A stretch of DNA of 8,903 bases from an uncultured Alphaproteobacteria bacterium (lineage in GTDB: Bacteria; Pseudomonadota; Alphaproteobacteria; UBA7887), in contig CAJWOI010000095.1 in the NCBI GenBank assembly GCA_913044255.1, forward strand, positions 1 through 8,903, in the 5' to 3' direction. This document shows, one piece after another, positions 1-5,180 of the stretch. The translations under genes were made by a program, and so were the position numbers. The first letter of the stretch is position 1; the number at the start of each line of letters is the position of its first letter. The notes under the pieces were generated by a model. It searched no databases, was not told the origin of the DNA, and saw only the letters and a program-made list of their open reading frames with translations.

Positions 1-1060
1 AACCGCCCCACATGGTAGCAATCCAACTAAAAATTTTGATGCCAGTTGGAACCGCTATTACCAAAGTCGCCAACATGAAAAACGCTCGTGTATCCGTATC
101 CATCCCAACCGTATACATGTGGTGGCCCCACACCAGAAAGCCAATAAAACCAATTGCTACCATCGCGTACGCCATACCAAGATAACCAAAGACTGGCTTT
201 CTTGAAAAGGTGGACACCACTTGAGATACAATTCCAAAACCGGGCAAGATCAATATATAAACTTCAGGGTGTCCAAAAAACCAGAACAGGTGCTGAAATA
301 AAATTGGATCTCCCCCCATCGAAGATTCAAAAAATGCCGTTCCAAAATTACGATCTGTCAAAAGCATGGTAATTGCACCAGCAAGAACTGGGATCGACAG
401 CAACAAAAGAAAGGCTGTTACCAAAATAGACCAAACAAAGAGTGGCATACGATGCATCGTAAGCCCGGGTGCGCGCATGTTGAGAATAGTCGTGATAAAA
501 TTGATGGAACTCAAAATTGAGGACACGCCAGCTAGGTGCAGGCTAAAAATCGCCAAGTCGACGGCTGGTCCTGGATGGCCACTAGAGCTCGACAATGGAG
601 GATAAACCGTCCAACCGGTTGCAGCCCCAAGTCCACCCGGTGTGCCTTCCACAAAAAGAGAGGATATGAGTAACGTAAAGGAGGGAATCAATAGCCAGAA
701 AGCGATATTGTTAAGTCTAGGAAACGCCATATCTGGCGCACCAATCATGATTGGCACAAACCAATTTCCAAAACCGCCAAGCGTTGCAGGCATAACCATG
801 AAAAATACCATTACCAACGCGTGCGCGGTGACCGCCACATTATAGTAATTATGATCTCCCCCAAAAATGCCGTCCCCGGGTGCGCTCAACTCTATTCTTA
901 TGGCTAAGGAAAGTACGGTTCCGATCACACCAGCAATGACGGCGAACACCAAATACATGGTTCCGATATCTTTGTGATTGGTTGAATACAACCAGCGACG
1001 CCATCCGGTTGGATGAGTCATGGAATGACCTGTCTTCCCGAGTGTCTCACTGTTGGCCAA
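1..1060 (-). CDS. coxA: Cytochrome c oxidase subunit I (aa3 type), 5' part, runs off the left edge
   Basis: Catalytic haem-copper subunit of the terminal oxidase in the inner membrane; it reduces O2 to water and pumps protons. The leftward frame is open for 353 codons (about two thirds of the usual 530) and shows no frameshift. Visible key residues, numbered from the TTG start: H80 (haem a ligand, in TAHALVM), D110 of the D-channel (GAPDMAF), the H264-P-E-V-Y268 motif with the CuB histidine, proton-channel glutamate and cross-linked tyrosine, H313-H314 (CuB), and K342 of the K-channel (PTGIKIF). This set marks an A1-type, proton-pumping oxidase close to alphaproteobacterial and mitochondrial enzymes. 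The start chosen is TTG at 1060, because AAAAGGAGG lies 6 nt upstream; an ATG 13 codons in (1021) has no comparable site. No coxB precedes it: the upstream region is a divergent spacer facing hemN, so this gene starts its own transcription unit. Confidence 0.97.
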   Translation of the reverse strand, partial: MANSETLGKTGHSMTHPTGWRRWLYSTNHKDIGTMYLVFAVIAGVIGTVLSLAIRIELSAPGDGIFGGDHNYYNVAVTAHALVMVFFMVMPATLGGFGNWFVPIMIGAPDMAFPRLNNIAFWLLIPSFTLLISSLFVEGTPGGLGAATGWTVYPPLSSSSGHPGPAVDLAIFSLHLAGVSSILSSINFITTILNMRAPGLTMHRMPLFVWSILVTAFLLLLSIPVLAGAITMLLTDRNFGTAFFESSMGGDPILFQHLFWFFGHPEVYILILPGFGIVSQVVSTFSRKPVFGYLGMAYAMVAIGFIGFLVWGHHMYTVGMDTDTRAFFMLATLVIAVPTGIKIFSWIATMWGG

Positions 1061-1066
1061 GAGCAA

Positions 1067-1075
1067 CCTCCTTTT
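1067..1075 (-). promoter_or_regulatory. Strong Shine-Dalgarno that decides the TTG start of coxA
   Basis: Read leftward, AAAAGGAGG stands 6 nt before TTG-GCC-AAC. This near-perfect anti-16S match supports initiation at the TTG at 1060 rather than at the ATG at 1021. Confidence 0.75.
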
Positions 1076-1271
1076 GTTCGCCGTTATCGAAATGGTTCAG
1101 CCAACACCCTTTGCCTTGGTGTCTGCTGTCAGGGACCAACGTTTAGGTTTTTTATGAACACAACCAACCGATCCAAAGCGGCATAGAAACAATTGCTGAC
1201 AACCAACTAGTCCAATATTCCGCCAATTAGATATTCTCTCGCTCAACCTAATACGGCAACGAATTAGAGCT

Positions 1272-1285
1272 TTGATCTAAGTTAA
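1272..1285. promoter_or_regulatory. FNR/FixK-type box between coxA and hemN
   Basis: TTGAT-CTAA-GTTAA matches the FNR consensus TTGAT-N4-ATCAA at 8 of 10 positions. It lies 178 bp before hemN and 211 bp before coxA. Anaerobic hemN genes are classic FNR/FixK targets, so control of hemN is the natural reading. The -10 candidates at class II spacing are weak in both directions: TTTTCT at 1308-1313 rightward and TAGGTT at 1250-1245 leftward. The sequence alone therefore does not decide which gene it serves. Confidence 0.5.
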
Positions 1286-1463
1286 GTACGCACCAATAGA
1301 CATGTGGTTTTCTTCAACCGTATTTTTTAGTTACTGGTCTTCCAGTTTGCCAATTGAGCACAACTCATAACTACGAGTACCAAGTCTTCACATATAAGCG
1401 ATCTAGAGCGATTCACTTGGATCATAAAAAGCGGATACTTAGGTTAAATATCAGGTCAATATT

Positions 1464-2798
1464 ATGACCGATTTACTGCAACGCTATAGTTCAAAACCCG
1501 TTCCACGATACACTAGTTATCCTACTGCCCCTTATTTCCACAAGGAAATTGGACCCAAAACCTACGCTATCTGGCTTAACCAGATACCAAAGGACTCCAC
1601 GCTGTCACTCTACCTTCACGTTCCATATTGCGCTCGCCTTTGTTGGTTTTGCGGTTGCAGTACAACAATTACTGGAAAACCAGAACGCATCCAAAGGTAT
1701 GCGGAGACATTACGATCCGAGATTGAGATTGTAACCAAAGCGCTTCCCACAAAAATGCTTGTGGCAAGTGTTCACTTGGGTGGTGGGACCCCCACTATGC
1801 TCTCGCCAAAAGATTTTTCTGATTTGCTAGACCAGCTACGCAACCGCTTTGCTATCGCTATGGATGCAGACATAGCTATAGAAATTGATCCCCGAACATT
1901 GAATCCTGAGCTCATTAAAATTCTTTCGAAGTCAGGTGTCACGCGCGCAAGCGTCGGAGTACAGGATTTCACGCCAAGAGTGCAGCAGGCGATCAATCGA
2001 ATTCAAAGTTTTGAAACAGTTCGTGAAGCAGTAGAAAATTTACGTAATGCGGGAATCACTTCTATTAATTTAGATCTGATGATCGGGCTTCCACACCAAA
2101 ACACGGACAATGTGGTCCGTACGGTGGAACTAGCAACAAAATTGAAACCAGACCGGGTCGCCGTGTTCCCTTATGCACATGTTCCATGGTTAAAAAAGCA
2201 CCAGCGCATGATTCGTCGAACTGATTTGCCAAATATAGTCCTTCGAAGGGAGCAAGCGGAAGCGGCTGCAACTGTACTTAGTCGGTATGGATATATTCCG
2301 GTAGGGCAAGACCACTTTGCCCTTCCAAACGATCCATTGGCGCTCGCGGCAAGAACTCACGGGTTAAGGCGCAATTTTCAAGGTTACACCGTCGATAACG
2401 CTGACGCCATAATAGGTTTCGGACCATCTGCGATTGGCACCTTGCCTCAGGGTTATGTCCAAAATAGTCCAGAGCTACATGTATGGAGGTCAAAGATACA
2501 CCACAATACATTGCCGACGGAGCGTGGAGTATCTCTCACCACAGAGGACCGCTGCCGCCGTTTGGCAATTGAAAGTCTCATGTGTCATTATTTTGTCGAC
2601 CTAGAAAATGTTGGGTTGAACAAAGATACTGCGGTAGTCAACGTCACTGCATTCAATACTATGATTGGAGATGACCTAGTAAAGGTGGAGGGAAATCGCC
2701 TGATAGTCACCGATTTGGGCCGACCATTTGTCCGCAATATATCATCCTGTCTCGATAAATATCTTAGCAATATTTTTTTACACTCACGAACGGGATAA
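1464..2798 (+). CDS. hemN: Oxygen-independent coproporphyrinogen III oxidase (radical SAM)
   Basis: Cytoplasmic enzyme of haem biosynthesis that converts coproporphyrinogen III to protoporphyrinogen IX without O2, using S-adenosylmethionine and a [4Fe-4S] cluster. The protein has 444 residues, near the family length of about 455. It begins with the HemN-typical N-terminus containing PRYTSYPTA (residues 14-22). The cluster motif is C56-x3-C60-x2-C63 followed by C65, the CxxxCxxCxC form of true HemN. GGGTP at 106-110 is the SAM-contacting motif of radical SAM proteins, and the family stretch ASVGVQDF and LDLMIGLPHQ follows mid-protein. The ATG at 1464 has only a weak Shine-Dalgarno (CAGG). The gene diverges from coxA with an FNR-like box between them, which fits induction at low oxygen. 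HemN-like proteins such as HemW lack this N-terminus, so that alternative is unlikely. Confidence 0.96.
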   Translation: MTDLLQRYSSKPVPRYTSYPTAPYFHKEIGPKTYAIWLNQIPKDSTLSLYLHVPYCARLCWFCGCSTTITGKPERIQRYAETLRSEIEIVTKALPTKMLVASVHLGGGTPTMLSPKDFSDLLDQLRNRFAIAMDADIAIEIDPRTLNPELIKILSKSGVTRASVGVQDFTPRVQQAINRIQSFETVREAVENLRNAGITSINLDLMIGLPHQNTDNVVRTVELATKLKPDRVAVFPYAHVPWLKKHQRMIRRTDLPNIVLRREQAEAAATVLSRYGYIPVGQDHFALPNDPLALAARTHGLRRNFQGYTVDNADAIIGFGPSAIGTLPQGYVQNSPELHVWRSKIHHNTLPTERGVSLTTEDRCRRLAIESLMCHYFVDLENVGLNKDTAVVNVTAFNTMIGDDLVKVEGNRLIVTDLGRPFVRNISSCLDKYLSNIFLHSRTG

Positions 2799-2933
2799 TC
2801 AGGCCCTAACTAGAGAACACAAAGTAGATAAACAACACAACAAAATTAAGGTTCGGACTCTTTCTCCTGGGAAGTTTGGGACACGGCTTTGTTTTCATAA
2901 TCTAACATATGGAAGAATAGAAAAATTCTTGAA

Positions 2934-2974
2934 TTGATACAGATTAAGAAAATATGAGCGATCTCATTTATGGT
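2934..2974 (+). promoter_or_regulatory. FNR-type promoter upstream of the PII gene
   Basis: TTGAT-ACAG-ATTAA at 2934-2947 matches TTGAT-N4-ATCAA at 9 of 10 positions. A -10 candidate, TATGGT (4 of 6 to TATAAT), lies at 2969-2974 and predicts a start near 2981. The box would then be centred at about -40.5, close to the -41.5 of class II FNR activation. The resulting leader is about 32 nt to the ATG at 3013. It would exclude the TTG at 2974 as a translation start. I see no sigma-54 element of the GG-N10-GC kind, which would be the usual nitrogen-control promoter. Confidence 0.5.
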
Positions 2975-3012
2975 TGAAGTTTGAAAACCGTAGTCTTCAC
3001 GCAGGTAGCGTC

Positions 3013-3351
3013 ATGAAAAAAATCGAAGCCATCATTAAGCCGTTCAAACTTGATGAAGTAAGAGACTCTCTCCAAAAAATGGAAGTGAAAGGAATGACCA
3101 TAACTGAGGTCCAGGGATTCGGGCGACAAAAAGGCCATTCTGGTGTGTATCGGGGCAAGGAATATGAAGTTGATTTTGTAGCTAAGCTGAAAATCGAAAT
3201 TGTTGTGGAAAATGGGCTTTCGGAACACGTGATAGAAGCTGTTCAAGCGGCTGCCCAGACAGGAACAATCGGGGATGGGAAAATTTTTGTGAGTTCAGTA
3301 GAAAGTGCATACCGGATTAGGACGGGGGAAACAGGAGTGGAAGCGTTGTAA
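3013..3351 (+). CDS. glnB: Nitrogen regulatory PII protein (GlnB/GlnK family)
   Basis: Trimeric cytoplasmic signal protein that reads ATP/ADP, 2-oxoglutarate and, through uridylylation, glutamine, and controls partners such as glutamine synthetase adenylyltransferase, NtrB or AmtB. With the ATG at 3013 it has exactly 112 residues, the canonical PII length; the start MKKIEAIIKPFKLDEV is typical. The T-loop (about 37-55) carries Y51, the uridylylation site, in YRGKEYEVDF. The C-terminal signature TGTIGDGKIFV (about 83-93) and the ATP-binding RIRTGE (101-106) are present. Two T-loop residues differ from the usual GAEYVVDFLPK: a lysine directly before EY, and EVDFVAK after it. Neither amtB nor glnA is adjacent; the next gene is a DUF364 protein on the same strand. 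GlnB and GlnK cannot be told apart from the sequence, so the symbol is provisional. An AGG 7 nt before the ATG is a modest ribosome site. Confidence 0.95.
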   Translation: MKKIEAIIKPFKLDEVRDSLQKMEVKGMTITEVQGFGRQKGHSGVYRGKEYEVDFVAKLKIEIVVENGLSEHVIEAVQAAAQTGTIGDGKIFVSSVESAYRIRTGETGVEAL

Positions 3352-3470
3352 GTGTCGGAAACCTATTTGGTTAATATTGCACCAGTCCCTTCTTTCTCTT
3401 GTGTCAAAAAGTAATTGATCATCCGTCGTTTAAAAAATGCATAATCGTATGTGCAGGAAATGAACTGTCT

Positions 3471-4202
3471 ATGGCGTTTAAAAGTGCAATATACAAATCA
3501 CTAGTCCGTAGTGTGGAGGGAGTAGCGCATCGCGTTCTTATAGGAATCAACTGGACTGCTGTTGAAGGTTCCAAGGGTACGGGTCTGTGTCACACGGCTG
3601 TGCGGGGGAGCAATGGTTGCAGGGATTTGCCGGACTCCGGAAATTACTGTGGTAGGAAACTACAGGATCTATCTCAGATGATTTTCTCGGACAATCCATT
3701 CGAGAAATCAATTGCATTCGCGGCAATCAATGCGCACTACAATCGCTATGATCTGAAAGGTGACCCAATAAACGGCTTGGAACTAGCGAAATCTCATGGT
3801 GCCGATACGGTGATAATTGGCAGATTCCCAGATATCGACAACCGGTTGCCACGAGCCAAAGTTGTCGACCGAGGTTTTAACTTAAACTATTATCCTGAAG
3901 AATCGGCGAAAATGTTACTTCCAAAGGCGCAGAATGTGATTATCACTGGATCTGCGTTGAGCAATGGCAGTCTTCCACGCCTGCTTAGGCTTAGCAAAAA
4001 AGCCTTCACCACTTTGGTCGGACCAAGCGCGCCTTTTTCGCAAATTCTTTTTGAGTATGGTGTCGACGCAATTTCTGGATTCGTAGTATCCGATACAAAT
4101 AAGGCGATAAAAACCATCATGGAAGGTGGTGCAACAAGAGCGCTTCAGAGCTGTGGCCAGAAATTCACGATTTTTAGGACAGACCCCGCTCCACGTAATT
4201 AG
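3471..4202 (+). CDS. DUF4213/DUF364 putative heavy-metal chelation protein
   Basis: Cytoplasmic protein of unknown reaction. From the ATG at 3471 it has 243 residues. The N-terminal DUF4213 part (about 1-92) shows the family pattern: LIGINWTAVEG (23-33), then GTGLCHTAVRG and a conserved GRKLQDL (61-67), ending in IAFAAINAHYN (81-91). The DUF364 part (about 100-240) shows NVIITGSALSNGSL (155-168) and TLVGPSAPFS (181-190), followed by a V-x-x-I-S-G-F strand and EGG near 218-220. The family was named for possible heavy-metal binding, and a Rossmann-like fold is known for it; no activity is established. C40, C50, C60 and C228 are possible metal ligands here. The frame can be extended to a TTG at 3399 (267 residues), but the ATG at 3471 matches the usual family N-terminus and has AGGAAA about 11 nt upstream. 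The gene follows PII by 119 bp and may share its transcript. Confidence 0.85.
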   Translation: MAFKSAIYKSLVRSVEGVAHRVLIGINWTAVEGSKGTGLCHTAVRGSNGCRDLPDSGNYCGRKLQDLSQMIFSDNPFEKSIAFAAINAHYNRYDLKGDPINGLELAKSHGADTVIIGRFPDIDNRLPRAKVVDRGFNLNYYPEESAKMLLPKAQNVIITGSALSNGSLPRLLRLSKKAFTTLVGPSAPFSQILFEYGVDAISGFVVSDTNKAIKTIMEGGATRALQSCGQKFTIFRTDPAPRN

Positions 4203-4245
4203 CAAGAAGCGTCATTTTGTGTTTGTGTTTGGCCGTGAAATTTAG

Positions 4246-4533
4246 TTAGGTCATCGCATTTATATCTAACGGTATCTGGTAGACGTCGTAGTCGGGGTCA
4301 TCAAAATCTTCCCCCATCGCTTCGATGATCTCCTGCATCGGACCGTCCGTAAAGCGCTGGATACCCTCATGACAGGAAAGGCAACCTCTCACCTGGGTCG
4401 ATGGTGTTAGGATTTCTTGAGTGGCCTCGGGTTGAATAGAAGTAGCTGCCGAATCAATTACAATCAAAATAGTCAAACCCCAAAATTTGTGTCCACAAGT
4501 GAGCGACATATGAGCATTTTTCTGATTTCTCAT
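4246..4533 (-). CDS. Small single-haem cytochrome c-like protein, possibly a remnant
   Basis: 95-codon leftward ORF, convergent with the DUF364 gene. A hydrophobic stretch (about 18-27) after a basic start suggests an export signal. It is followed by one haem-binding motif, C51-L-S-C54-H55, in a context (GCLSCHEGI, then FTDGPM) that resembles the first haem site of multihaem cytochromes. M66 or M73 could be the sixth ligand. The tail is acidic (EDFDDPDYD) and ends about 40 residues after the haem, where a second CxxCH would be expected in multihaem relatives; none follows in any frame before the stop. There is no good Shine-Dalgarno, and a terminator-like hairpin stands 4 nt upstream of the ATG. 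Either it is a small genuine periplasmic cytochrome or the 5' stump of a longer one. The haem motif makes pure chance unlikely, but expression is doubtful. Confidence 0.5.
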   Translation of the reverse strand: MRNQKNAHMSLTCGHKFWGLTILIVIDSAATSIQPEATQEILTPSTQVRGCLSCHEGIQRFTDGPMQEIIEAMGEDFDDPDYDVYQIPLDINAMT

Positions 4534-4537
4534 TTCT

Positions 4538-4569
4538 AAAAAATCATCAATTTTTATTCGCTATTGATG
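4538..4569 (-). terminator. Terminator-like hairpin with T-run, leftward
   Basis: Read leftward, CATCAAT (4569-4563) and ATTGATG (4551-4545) form a perfect 7-bp stem around an 11-nt loop, followed by A and six T (4543-4538). The stem is A+T-rich and so weak, but the T-run is good. It would stop leftward transcription arriving from beyond 4570. It leaves almost no room for a promoter before the cytochrome-like ORF at 4533. Confidence 0.45.
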
Positions 4570-4673
4570 CTGCGGTGTCTCTTTAAGCATGCGCACTCCA
4601 ACTAAGGTGATAGCAATATTGGAGATACAAACATCCAGATTTATACTTATTAAAAATAACTGCTGAATTGATT

Positions 4674-4688
4674 CATGTTAGAAACATG
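4674..4688. repeat. Short dyad CATGTT-AGA-AACATG
   Basis: Perfect 6-bp inverted repeat with a 3-nt spacer in otherwise featureless A+T-rich DNA (4570-4735). It could be a protein-binding site. I recognise no regulator for it. Confidence 0.3.
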
Positions 4689-4814
4689 TATCCGGTTCTT
4701 TATTAGGACAGGGGGCAAATTTCAGGACCAAAACATCGCTATGTCTGGGGGAGGGGCAGTCAAATTGCTTCTTTCAAGTCCAGACGTAACACCCGTCGGT
4801 GGGGCAATCGGCAT

Positions 4815-4850
4815 GTGACCGAGGCGAATCCCTCCATCCCCCTTGGTCAC
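4815..4850 (+). repeat. Long inverted repeat able to form a 10-bp hairpin
   Basis: GTGACCGAGG (4815-4824) pairs with CCTTGGTCAC (4841-4850): nine Watson-Crick pairs and one G-U, around a 16-nt loop. The G-U pair is allowed only in a rightward RNA; in the leftward direction it becomes an A-C mismatch. No T-run follows, so it is not a normal terminator. It lies about 110 bp upstream of the FNR-type box at 4959. Confidence 0.4.
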
Positions 4851-4958
4851 ACTCCGGTATAGGATCGCCTGTACACCTCGCTCGCGTTCCCTGCTCCGTT
4901 ATATTCGAGACAAAGATGCTATTGCGTAGGTATTAGGTTCGCTTTTTCCATCCATGGC

Positions 4959-5007
4959 TTGATCTAAATCATGACCCTCGCCTTTTGGGCACGGTATTCT
5001 TTTATCG
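4959..5007 (+). promoter_or_regulatory. Class II FNR-type promoter for a rightward leader transcript
   Basis: TTGAT-CTAA-ATCAT at 4959-4972 matches TTGAT-N4-ATCAA at 9 of 10 positions. TATTCT at 4995-5000 (4 of 6 to TATAAT) predicts a start at about 5007, which puts the box centre at exactly -41.5, the standard class II FNR distance. The -10 is flanked by a dyad, GGCAC (4988-4992) and GTGCC (5008-5012), that also covers the predicted start and could be a second operator. Read leftward, the box would lie only 3 bp from an ATG, so a leftward promoter role makes little sense. Confidence 0.6.
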
Positions 5008-5105
5008 GTGCCGTTTGCTAGCGGAGCCTAGTTCCGCTCAACAGGGGCGTGGATCAGTTCCGCAACCACACTGCACGAAAGGAAAGGACCGCGAAGGGAG
5101 GTCAG

Positions 5106-5114
5106 AAAGGAGGT
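5106..5114 (+). promoter_or_regulatory. Near-perfect Shine-Dalgarno of the micro-ORF
   Basis: AAAGGAGGT lies 5 nt before the ATG at 5120 (6 nt counted from the end of GGAGG), making it the strongest rightward ribosome site in the window. GTCAG (5101-5105) and CTGAC (5130-5134) flank the site and the start codon and could close them into a loop. GGAGGTT can alternatively pair with GGCCTCC at 5143-5149. Confidence 0.6.
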
Positions 5115-5119
5115 TAACC

Positions 5120-5143
5120 ATGGGTCCGCCTGACATGCTTTAG
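5120..5143 (+). CDS. Seven-codon leader peptide MGPPDML with a PPD stall motif
   Basis: ATG GGT CCG CCT GAC ATG CTT TAG. Such a short frame is credible only because of its context: AAAGGAGGT at ideal spacing, an FNR-type promoter about 110 bp upstream, and the stop codon forming the base of a 9-bp hairpin. Pro-Pro-Asp is among the strongest known EF-P-dependent ribosome-stalling tripeptides. A ribosome paused there, with the codon after the prolines near 5132, would cover roughly the next dozen nucleotides, reaching the hairpin's left arm at 5142-5150. That is the geometry of a leader peptide controlling an attenuator. The peptide itself is too short to act as an enzyme or transporter. The precedent I know is cutF of Rhodobacter capsulatus, a small ORF with a proline stall motif that controls a multicopper oxidase gene; it is longer and copper-binding, so this one is not a homologue. 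Confidence 0.45.
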   Translation: MGPPDML

Positions 5144-5180
5144 GCCTCCGGTACACATGTTTCGGGGGCCTTTATCCTCT
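5142..5180 (+). terminator. Hairpin at the micro-ORF stop: intrinsic terminator or attenuator
   Basis: AGGCCTCCG (5142-5150) pairs with CGGGGGCCT (5163-5171): eight Watson-Crick pairs and one G-U, around a 12-nt loop. The tail is TTTATCCTCTT, pyrimidine-rich but with only three consecutive T, so termination may be partial. The left arm overlaps the TAG stop (5141-5143) and contains CCTCC, complementary to the Shine-Dalgarno of the same small ORF. The hairpin and the SD-CCTCC pairing cannot form together. Confidence 0.45.

Larger units (their letters stand above)
1061..1463. promoter_or_regulatory. Divergent control region between coxA and hemN
   Basis: No gene is visible in these 403 bp. The stretch must hold the promoters of leftward coxA and rightward hemN. 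Besides the FNR-like box listed separately, it contains a 9-bp direct repeat, ACAACCAAC, at 1160-1168 and 1199-1207. I see no convincing sigma-70 promoter with both hexamers for either gene, and no riboswitch-like fold. Confidence 0.5.
5007..5180 (+). ncRNA. Candidate oxygen-responsive leader RNA or small RNA
   Basis: Predicted transcript from the FNR-type promoter. Parts in order: a perfect 6-bp hairpin, AGCGGA/TCCGCT (5020-5025 and 5033-5038, 7-nt loop); a purine-rich stretch (5077-5113); a seven-codon ORF with a perfect Shine-Dalgarno (5106-5143); and a G+C-rich hairpin followed by a pyrimidine-rich tail (5142-5180). The reading frame of the micro-ORF is open upstream to 4937, but it has no ATG before 5120 and no ribosome site at the TTG at 5015, so a longer protein is not favoured. 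The RNA may end near 5180 as a small RNA, or continue as the 5' leader of the multicopper oxidase gene at 5547. It matches no RNA family that I recognise. Confidence 0.4.

Noticed and set aside
154..845. Three rightward ORFs of 67-79 codons
   Set aside because: They lie antiparallel to an intact, highly conserved coxA frame and have no ribosome sites or family features.
1772..2770. Leftward ORFs of 60-77 codons inside hemN
   Set aside because: Shadows of the HemN frame; their products show no recognisable domains.
2968..3246. Leftward 92-codon ORF over the PII gene
   Set aside because: Antiparallel to a canonical PII frame and without its own signals.
3890..4205. Two leftward ORFs of 76 and 96 codons over the DUF364 gene
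   Set aside because: The rightward frame carries the family motifs; these are opposite-strand shadows.
4668..4681. FNR-like sequence TTGAT-TCAT-GTTAG
   Set aside because: Only 7 of 10 consensus positions and no gene or -10 at a suitable distance.
4937..5143. Longer frame ending in the MGPPDML micro-ORF
   Set aside because: The frame is open for 69 codons, but it has no ATG before 5120 and no ribosome site at the TTG at 5015, and it would start upstream of the predicted transcript.
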